Made by a program: the position numbers and the translations under genes | Shown: piece by piece, positions 1 to 5,703 of the stretch | How positions within the stretch are numbered: the first letter of the stretch is position 1 | Layout of the letters: every line of letters starts with the position of its first letter | From: Planctomycetia bacterium | GTDB lineage: Bacteria; Planctomycetota; Phycisphaerae; Phycisphaerales; SM1A02 | Direction of reading: 5' to 3' | Assembly (NCBI GenBank): GCA_005804005.1 | Contig: SYPI01000153.1 | Span: forward strand, 1 to 9,643 | Length of the DNA: 9,643 bases | The notes under the pieces: model-generated | The model's database searches: none | Told to the model about the DNA's origin: nothing | The model's input: the letters and a program-made list of their open reading frames with translations, nothing else

Positions 1-1
1 C

Positions 2-1501
2 AAGGCTTCCGACCCGCCGCAGTGGAGTCTCGACGATGCCTACCGCCGCATGGTGCGCGTCACCAGCATGGCTGGCAACGAGGGCAACTTGGAACTGTCC
101 GGTTCTGGTGAGCGCGTTGTGTTCACCGGCGGCGCGGCGCCGGGGGCGCTCCTAAGCGTGAAGCTCGACGGCACCGACGAGAAAAAACTTGGCGCACGCG
201 CCGAGGTGTGCGGCCTGAATCTGGCTGGTGATTCAGTGGTGCTGCTCAGTGGCGGCAAGGGGCAGATTCAGCCGATCAGCGGCGGCGAGGCCAAGTCGAC
301 CGAGGTGGACGCGACCGTCGAGTACGACCGGCGGGAACTGTCCCGGCAGAAGTTTCTGGAGATGGCCCGCATCATGGATCAGACCTTTTATCACCAGACC
401 ATGAAAGACCTGCCGTGGGCCGACCTGACCGCGCAGTATCTGGAGTTGGCCCAGCGCGCCCGCACCGGCGAGGAGTTCGACGATGTGGCCAACCGACTAC
501 TGGGCGAACTCAATGCCAGCCACACTGGAGTGCACTCGCCGGCTGGAGACGCCCTCGGTCGGCCATCTCAGGGCCGCCTAGGCGTGCAGACCAAGCCGGT
601 GGCTGACGGGTTTGAAGTGGCCAGCATCCTCCCCGAGGGACCGGCCGCCACCGCCAAGCCCGAGATCCGCCTTGGCGATGTGATTACCGCCATCGAGTTT
701 GAGAGCGTCGCCGGGTCGTCCACCGTCGACATGGCCCTGCGCGGACGGATCGGCCGCGAAACGGTGGTCTCACTGCGTCGCACCGGGCCTGACGCCGAGC
801 CCCTCACTATCGAGACGATCGTCGAGCCAGTGAGCAGCGGCGAGTGTTCGCGGCTGGCCTACCGCCGCGATCAGGTGCGAAACGCCCAACTGGTGAATGA
901 GTGGTCGGGTGGACGGCTGGGTTACATCCACATCGCAGGCATGGGCCAACTGCAGTTGGATGAGTACGAACGCGATCTCTACGCCGCAGCGGCTGGCAAG
1001 GATGGACTGGTCATCGATGTCCGCAACAACGGCGGCGGATCGACCGCCGACCTGTTGCTGGCCTCACTGATGGTCCAGCCGCACGCCTACGCCATCCCGC
1101 GCGGCGGAGACATGGCCCAGACCGACTCGTACCCGCAGGACCGGCTCTTCATTCAGAGATGCACCCTGCCCATCTCGGTGCTGTGCAACGAGAAGAGCTT
1201 CTCCAACGCCGAGATCTTTGCCCACGCCATCAAGACGCTGAAGCGCGGCACGCTGGTGGGACAGCAAACCTACGGCGGAGTGATTTCAACCGGCGGCACA
1301 TCGTTGCTCGACGGCACATCAGTGCGCCTCCCCGGGCGCGGCTGGTACCTGCCCGATGGAACTGACATGGAGAATCACGGCGCCATGCCGGATGTAGTCG
1401 TTGAGCAGACCCCACAGGACGAGGCGGCCGGGACTGACGCGCAGTTGCGGGCGGCCGTCGATGACCTGCTGGAGCGCCTGTCGCATAGCGCGGCGAAGTA
1501 G
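2..1501 (+). CDS. Tricorn-like protease, S41 family, C-terminal part (5' truncated)
   Basis: The frame is open from the first complete codon (base 2) through an internal ATG at 50 to TAG at 1499-1501, so the start lies upstream; 499 residues are visible. Counting from the ATG at 50, the order is: end of the N-terminal region (about 1-80), a helical C1-like region (90-160), a PDZ-like domain (about 172-260) and an S41 peptidase core (about 277-455). Tricorn active-site counterparts are visible: the Ser157-His158 pair in NASHTGVH, the DVRNNGGG strand-turn (323-330), nucleophile Ser385 in KSFSNAE, and Glu441 in MENHGAMPD. Their spacings closely match the archaeal tricorn Ser-His/Ser/Glu set as I remember it. 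The family cleaves peptides downstream of the proteasome or other proteases; the beta-propeller part would be upstream and is not seen. Asn follows the nucleophile where archaeal tricorn has Asp. The gene ends 6 bp from the convergent dapL stop. The family call is firm; substrate and cellular location are unknown. Confidence 0.93.
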   Translation, partial: KASDPPQWSLDDAYRRMVRVTSMAGNEGNLELSGSGERVVFTGGAAPGALLSVKLDGTDEKKLGARAEVCGLNLAGDSVVLLSGGKGQIQPISGGEAKSTEVDATVEYDRRELSRQKFLEMARIMDQTFYHQTMKDLPWADLTAQYLELAQRARTGEEFDDVANRLLGELNASHTGVHSPAGDALGRPSQGRLGVQTKPVADGFEVASILPEGPAATAKPEIRLGDVITAIEFESVAGSSTVDMALRGRIGRETVVSLRRTGPDAEPLTIETIVEPVSSGECSRLAYRRDQVRNAQLVNEWSGGRLGYIHIAGMGQLQLDEYERDLYAAAAGKDGLVIDVRNNGGGSTADLLLASLMVQPHAYAIPRGGDMAQTDSYPQDRLFIQRCTLPISVLCNEKSFSNAEIFAHAIKTLKRGTLVGQQTYGGVISTGGTSLLDGTSVRLPGRGWYLPDGTDMENHGAMPDVVVEQTPQDEAAGTDAQLRAAVDDLLERLSHSAAK

Positions 1502-1507
1502 GGCGAC

Positions 1508-2764
1508 TCAGCGGGTCGCGGCAGTCGCGGCGGTGAGCACGGCCAGTCTTCGCCCAGCTTCCTCGGCATTAGCGCGGCTGTTAAATGCCGAGATGCGGAA
1601 GTACCCCTCGCCGCAGCGCCCGAACCCGGCCCCGGGTGTCACCACCAGTTGACCCTGAGTGAGCAGCGCGTCGAAGGCCTGCCAGCTGCTCACGCCAGCC
1701 GGGCACTCCACCCAGACATACGGCGCGTTCACGCCGCCAAACGCCCGCATCCCGAGCCCCTCGCAGGCCGCTAGCAGCAGTGCCGCATTTCCCAGGTAGA
1801 AATCGATGAGCTGGCGCGTCTGAGCGCGACCCGGAGCGGTGTAAAGCGACTCGGCAGCTCGCTGCACCGGGTACGACACGCCGTTGCTGCAGGTACTCCA
1901 GCGGCGCGTCCACAAGGCGTGCAGTGCGTGGCGCGAGCCGTCAGCAGCCCGGGCCTGCAGCGACTTCGGCAGCACCGTGTATCCACAGCGCAATCCGGTG
2001 AATCCGCCGTTCTTGGAGAACGATCGGAATTCCATGGCGCATTCGCGCGCGCCGGCGATTTCGAAAATGGAGCGCGGCAGTGAGCCGTCGCGGATGAAGG
2101 CTTCATATGCGGCGTCGAAGAGAATGATCGACTCGTGGCGGCGCGCCCATTCGACCCAGCGTTCCAGTGCCGCCCGGCTGAGAACCGTGCCGGTCGGATT
2201 GTTAGGCGAGCAGAGATAGACCACATCGACTCGCTGCTCGGGCGGCTCGGCGGCAAAGGCGGTGGCGGCGCTGGTGGGAATGGCGACGATTCCTTCGTAC
2301 CCGCCCTCGGCGCGCGCCGCGCCGGTGTTGCCAGCCATCACATTGGTGTCGACATAGACCGGGTACACCGGGTCAGTCACAGCCACGGTGTTGCCACAGC
2401 CGAGGATCTCCAGCACCGCGCTGCAGTCGGGCTTGGACCCATCGGATAGGAAGATCTCGTCATCATCTACGGCAATGCCGCGACTGCGAAAGTCACCCTC
2501 GGCGATCGCCTGACGCACACTGAGCAGGCCAGTGGGTGGACCGTATCCGTGGAATGTTTCGCGCCGCCCCAGGTCGTCGACCGCCCGATGGAGGGCGCTG
2601 ATAGCCACCGCGGGCAGTGGTTCAGTCACATCGCCGATGCCGGCGCGGACGATGCGGGGCGCCAGTTGCGGATGCGCCACCGAGAACGCCTCGACTCGGC
2701 GGGCGATCTCCGGAAACAAATACCCGGCGCGCAGCTTCAGGAAGTTGTCGTTGAGTCTGGTCAT
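1508..2764 (-). CDS. dapL: LL-diaminopimelate aminotransferase
   Basis: This is a fold-type I PLP enzyme that converts tetrahydrodipicolinate directly to LL-2,6-diaminopimelate with glutamate as amino donor, for lysine and peptidoglycan synthesis; it acts in the cytosol. At 418 aa it is close to the usual length of about 410. DapL landmarks run throughout: the N-terminal NDNFLKLRAGYLFPEIARR stretch, GIGDVTEPLP (42-51), GYGPPTG (73-79), SDGSKPD (107-113), TDPVYPVYVDTNVMAG (130-145), CSPNNPTGT (185-193), FDAAYEAFIRD with the PLP-pyridine Asp217 (216-226), SFSKNGGFTG with Schiff-base Lys251, and the C-terminal FRISAF with substrate-carboxylate Arg390. Two normally very conserved stretches deviate: the residues after the lysine are NG instead of TA, and RRWSTCSNG stands where RRQTTKFNG is usual. 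The start ATG at 2764-2762 overlaps the TGA of the upstream methyltransferase (TGATG), so translation is probably coupled. The spacing to the convergent protease stop is only 6 bp. Confidence 0.95.
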   Translation of the reverse strand: MTRLNDNFLKLRAGYLFPEIARRVEAFSVAHPQLAPRIVRAGIGDVTEPLPAVAISALHRAVDDLGRRETFHGYGPPTGLLSVRQAIAEGDFRSRGIAVDDDEIFLSDGSKPDCSAVLEILGCGNTVAVTDPVYPVYVDTNVMAGNTGAARAEGGYEGIVAIPTSAATAFAAEPPEQRVDVVYLCSPNNPTGTVLSRAALERWVEWARRHESIILFDAAYEAFIRDGSLPRSIFEIAGARECAMEFRSFSKNGGFTGLRCGYTVLPKSLQARAADGSRHALHALWTRRWSTCSNGVSYPVQRAAESLYTAPGRAQTRQLIDFYLGNAALLLAACEGLGMRAFGGVNAPYVWVECPAGVSSWQAFDALLTQGQLVVTPGAGFGRCGEGYFRISAFNSRANAEEAGRRLAVLTAATAATR

Positions 2765-3393
2765 CAGGCGGCCGGGGTTCGCAGCCGCACCGCATAGGCC
2801 GGTGGCACATTGCGCAGGACCAGTTCCCGATCACTGACCAGCCGCCGCCGCAGCGCGCGGACTGTGGCGTCGATGCGCCGAATCCGCTCCCGCGCGGCGC
2901 GACTGGCCAGCGGCGATTTGATGCTGCGCAGCAGGGCGTACTCAAAGAAGCACAGTTCGCCGCCGGGGCGGGTCAACTTGATCAGCCGGCGCAGGATGCT
3001 GCGCATCAGCGTCGGCGAAAAGTTGTTGAATGGCAAAGCACACAAGACGAAGTCGTAGCCCGACTCGAGTTCGACATCCTCAACCGCGCCCTCAAACAGG
3101 CATACTGGCACTTGTGGCAAGCGCCCCCGAAACGGTGCCAAGTAGCGCCCCTCAAGAATGCGGCAGAACTCGGCATTGAGTTCGACCAGATCGAAGGAGT
3201 CGCCGCCGCGCAGTTCGCGAAGAATGTGCCCGGTGACGGCTCCGGTTCCGGGACCGACCTCCAGGACCCGCCGCGGACCGCGGGCGGCGCGGAGTGATGC
3301 GGTCATAGCCCGAGCCAGTGCCGCGCCGCTGGGGGCAATGGCGCCGGTCTGGCGCGCCCCCTTCATCAGACCGTGGCGGAGAAAATCGAGCAT
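2764..3393 (-). CDS. Class I SAM-dependent methyltransferase, PmtA/KsgA-like
   Basis: The predicted 209-aa Rossmann-fold methyltransferase opens with an N-terminal segment typical of phospholipid N-methyltransferase-like proteins (LRHGLMKGARQTGAIAPSG, 5-23). Motif I is VLEVGPGTGAVT (43-54), the ribose-binding acid is probably Glu71 in LVELN, and the motif IV region is CALPFNNF (118-125), resembling the LPFNNFP motif of PmtA-like enzymes; a basic C-terminus follows. The family methylates phosphatidylethanolamine or, in the KsgA branch, rRNA adenines; the sequence does not settle the substrate. I chose ATG 3393 because the family-like sequence begins there; the frame could open at 3486, but that would add 31 uncharacteristic residues and overlap the divergent esterase start. 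No clear ribosome-binding site precedes 3393. The stop overlaps the dapL start by one base, suggesting a two-gene operon. It is also possible that it modifies a different small molecule. Confidence 0.82.
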   Translation of the reverse strand: MLDFLRHGLMKGARQTGAIAPSGAALARAMTASLRAARGPRRVLEVGPGTGAVTGHILRELRGGDSFDLVELNAEFCRILEGRYLAPFRGRLPQVPVCLFEGAVEDVELESGYDFVLCALPFNNFSPTLMRSILRRLIKLTRPGGELCFFEYALLRSIKSPLASRAARERIRRIDATVRALRRRLVSDRELVLRNVPPAYAVRLRTPAA

Positions 3394-3467
3394 GGGTGGG
3401 CGAGTGTAGGCGCATTGCCGCGAGTCTTGAGTGCCCCTCCGCCGATACTGGCCCCTAACATCGATGC
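3394..3467. promoter_or_regulatory. Divergent intergenic spacer between methyltransferase and esterase genes
   Basis: This 74-bp spacer separates two divergently transcribed units, so promoters for both must lie in it or in the adjacent coding ends. An in-frame TAA at 3456-3458 forces the esterase to start at ATG 3468. Neither start has a purine-rich ribosome-binding site: the bases before 3468 are CCCCTAACATCGATGC and those before 3393 on the minus strand are CGCCCACCC. Possible -10-like hexamers are TACACT on the minus strand (3408-3403) and GATACT on the plus strand (3444-3449), but neither has a good -35 partner at normal spacing. If they are used, the leaders would be very short. The promoter assignment is weak. 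Confidence 0.35.
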
Positions 3468-5057
3468 ATGGGTGTCGCCTTCGCATTGCTGAGCGCCGGG
3501 CTGCTCGCCTCCGAGGCGCTCACTCAGGATGCGCCGCCGGCCGACTCGGTTCTCATCTCCGTTGCCCCAGAAATGGAGGCCACCCTTGAAGCTCTGGGGC
3601 GCGCTGGCCGAGTGATACTGCTGCTGAAGGATTGCGATGCCGACCTCGATGGCAATCCGATCGAAGCGCCGTTCTTTGAGGCTCCGCAACCGATGTACTC
3701 GGTCGCCGCCGCTCGCCTCAGCCCCACGCAGGGCGTGGTGATCGGGCCGCGCGCCGAGTCATTCCCGGTTCCGATTGACGAACTCAGTGGCTGCTTCGAG
3801 ATTCAGGCGGTGTTCGACCGCAACCGCAGTCAGCCCGGACACCGGGCCCCGGGCAATCTGATCTCCGGAGTGCAACGGGTGGAGCTGCAGGCTGGCCGAG
3901 CCGAATCGCTGACGATGACCCTTGACCGGGTGATTCCTGATGAACCACCGCCACCTGATGTCGAGGGGATCAAGTGGATCACCCTGCCCAGCGAACGACT
4001 CACCAAGGCGCTGGGCCAGAGCATCGTGCAGCGGGCCGGCGTGGTCTTCCCGATCGGCTACGACGATGTCAATCATGTCCGCCGTCACTGGCCGACCATA
4101 TTCGTGATTCCCGGCTTCGGCGGCGACCACACCATGGCCATCGCTCTGGCTCGACATGTGCGGCAGGAGGCGCTGGTTTCGGTGCTGCCGCAGGCGGTCT
4201 GGGTGGTACTTGATCCGAACGGTCCACTCGGGCACCACGGCTTTGCCGACAGTGACGGTAATGGGCCCCGCGCTGAGGCGTTGACCACCGAATTCATCCC
4301 GGCACTCGAGCAGCGATTCCGGCTGATCGCCGAACCGAAGGCGCGGCTGCTCACCGGCCACTCATCGGGCGGCTGGGCGAGCCTGTGGTTGATGCTGAAG
4401 CACCCGGAGTTTTTCGGCGGTTGCTGGTCAAGCGCCCCCGACCCGGTCGACTTTCACGCCTTCCAGACCTGTGACATCTATGCCGATGCCAACATTTTCA
4501 CCGATGCGCAGGGCAACGAACGCCCGTCGTTTCGCACCAGCGGCCGGACCGTCGACTTGGTGCGCATGACCAATCGGGATGAGATCTCCATGGAGCGAGT
4601 GCTCTCACCTGAAGGCGCTTCGGGCGAGCAGTGGGATGCCTGGGCGGCGATGTTCTCACCCCGCGGCGTCGGCGGCCTGCCGCGACGGCTCTACAACCCG
4701 CGCAGTGGAGTGATCGACCGGGAGTCGGCGCAAGCGTGGAGCGCATTCGACATCTCTAGGCTGGTGGAGCGCGATTGGCCGCGGTTAGCGCCTGTGCTGG
4801 CGCAGCGGGTTCACCTGCTGTGTGGCTCGCGCGACTCCTTCTATCTGGAACGGGCAGTGGGTCGGCTCAAGGAGCAGGTCACCGCCCGCAATGCGGCCGC
4901 GTTGGCGCCTGGTGAGACACCGCTGCCAGGCGACGGCTTCATCGACATCGTCGGAGGACTTGATCACGGCACACTGGTGCCACTGGCAACACTGCGGTTC
5001 AACTCAGGAATGAGGAGTTATCTGGAGGCCAACGGTCTGGGAGTCTCGAAGCCGTGA
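3468..5057 (+). CDS. Secreted alpha/beta-hydrolase, putative esterase (enterochelin-esterase/EstD-like)
   Basis: The protein is 529 aa. Residues 1-20 form a hydrophobic signal-like segment (MGVAFALLSAGLLASEALTQ) that lacks the usual basic n-region, so export is likely but not certain. Residues of about 27-160 form a beta-rich N-terminal domain, and the alpha/beta-hydrolase domain runs from about 195 to 525. The strand IFVIPGFGG (211-219) precedes the nucleophile elbow TGHSSGG with Ser299; later come the likely acid Asp456 (CGSRDSFY) and His500 (GGLDHGTL), in canonical Ser-Asp-His order. The plan resembles putative esterase-family proteins related to enterochelin esterase; the substrate is unknown and could be a carboxylic ester or a polysaccharide acyl group outside the cytoplasm. 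ATG 3468 is fixed by an in-frame TAA at 3456. The TGA at 5055-5057 overlaps the GTG start of rlmE, so the two are probably cotranscribed, although no functional link is evident. The hydrolase fold is secure; the exact activity is not. Confidence 0.85.
   Translation: MGVAFALLSAGLLASEALTQDAPPADSVLISVAPEMEATLEALGRAGRVILLLKDCDADLDGNPIEAPFFEAPQPMYSVAAARLSPTQGVVIGPRAESFPVPIDELSGCFEIQAVFDRNRSQPGHRAPGNLISGVQRVELQAGRAESLTMTLDRVIPDEPPPPDVEGIKWITLPSERLTKALGQSIVQRAGVVFPIGYDDVNHVRRHWPTIFVIPGFGGDHTMAIALARHVRQEALVSVLPQAVWVVLDPNGPLGHHGFADSDGNGPRAEALTTEFIPALEQRFRLIAEPKARLLTGHSSGGWASLWLMLKHPEFFGGCWSSAPDPVDFHAFQTCDIYADANIFTDAQGNERPSFRTSGRTVDLVRMTNRDEISMERVLSPEGASGEQWDAWAAMFSPRGVGGLPRRLYNPRSGVIDRESAQAWSAFDISRLVERDWPRLAPVLAQRVHLLCGSRDSFYLERAVGRLKEQVTARNAAALAPGETPLPGDGFIDIVGGLDHGTLVPLATLRFNSGMRSYLEANGLGVSKP
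5039..5043 (+). promoter_or_regulatory. Probable ribosome-binding site for rlmE
   Basis: GGGAG lies 10 bases before the GTG at 5054, inside the end of the esterase gene. It supports GTG as the rlmE start; the overlap with the esterase stop (GTGA) would also allow reinitiation by terminating ribosomes. Confidence 0.5.
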
Positions 5058-5680
5058 AACAGGTTCAAGATCACTTTTTCCACAAGGCCAAGTCTGAGGG
5101 GTATCGCTCCCGCGCGGCCTACAAATTGCTGGAGATCCAGGAGAAGCGCCGTCTGCTGCGCCCCGGCATGCGAGTGCTCGATGTTGGTGCAGCGCCGGGT
5201 TCATGGACACAGGTGGCCGGACGAATCGTCGGAGCGCGTGGCACCGTGGTTGGAGTTGACCTCAAAGCGATCGACCCACAGGGCATGCCGCCGCAGGTGC
5301 GCTTAATGGAGGCCGACCTCCGCGACCTCGACCTGCAGACCTTCGGTGGCCAGCCATTCGATGTGGTGCTCAGCGACATGGCCCCCGACACCAGCGGTGA
5401 TCCCGGCGGCGACAGCCTGCGAAGCATCGCCCTCTGCCATGCCCTGCTCGACCGACTAGGCGCCTGGCTGCGCGCTGGCGGCAGCCTGGCGATGAAGGTG
5501 TACGAGGGTGGCGAGTATCCGACACTCCTGAAGCGCACCACCGCTGAGTTCGATGAGTGCAAGGGGTTCAAGCCCAAGGCTTCCCGCGCCGAAAGTGTGG
5601 AGATTTTCCTGGTGGCCAAGGGTTTTCGCGGCACTCCGTCAGCACCGCTGCTGCCGACGGCCCCCCGCCGCGGTTGGTAG
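5054..5680 (+). CDS. rlmE: 23S rRNA (uridine-2'-O)-methyltransferase RlmE/FtsJ
   Basis: RlmE methylates the 2'-OH of U2552 (E. coli numbering) in the A-loop of 23S rRNA, using SAM, late in large-subunit assembly in the cytosol. The 208-aa protein matches family length. Visible marks are GYRSRAAYKL (16-25), SAM motif I VLDVGAAPGSWTQ (41-53), acidic VGVDL (67-70 region), LSDMAPDTSG (106-115), LAMKVYEG (145-152) and SRAESVEIF (177-185). The K-D-K-E tetrad is Lys24, Asp108, Lys148 and Glu183, whose spacings of 84, 40 and 35 residues are essentially those of the E. coli enzyme (K38, D124, K164, E199). The N-terminus is about 14 residues shorter than in E. coli, as in many bacterial homologues. The C-terminal 18 residues are Pro/Arg-rich and not part of the fold. 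The GTG start overlaps the esterase TGA by 4 bases. The gene converges on the transketolase-like gene with a 23-bp gap. Confidence 0.94.
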   Translation: MKQVQDHFFHKAKSEGYRSRAAYKLLEIQEKRRLLRPGMRVLDVGAAPGSWTQVAGRIVGARGTVVGVDLKAIDPQGMPPQVRLMEADLRDLDLQTFGGQPFDVVLSDMAPDTSGDPGGDSLRSIALCHALLDRLGAWLRAGGSLAMKVYEGGEYPTLLKRTTAEFDECKGFKPKASRAESVEIFLVAKGFRGTPSAPLLPTAPRRGW

Positions 5681-5703
5681 CGGCCACCCCCGAACCGACA
5701 CCA

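Noticed and set aside
50..1501. Separate gene starting at ATG 50
   Set aside because: The frame is open to the window edge, and the PDZ and S41 parts are the C-terminal portion of a larger tricorn-like protein, so ATG 50 is an internal methionine.
3394..3486. N-terminal extension of the methyltransferase to ATG 3486
   Set aside because: The extra 31 residues are Arg-rich and unlike the family, and they would overlap the divergent esterase start; the family-like sequence begins at ATG 3393.
5671..5697. Inverted repeat CGGTT...AACCG between rlmE and the transketolase-like gene as a terminator
   Set aside because: The stem is only 5 bp with a 17-base loop and no T-run on either strand; not convincing as an intrinsic terminator.
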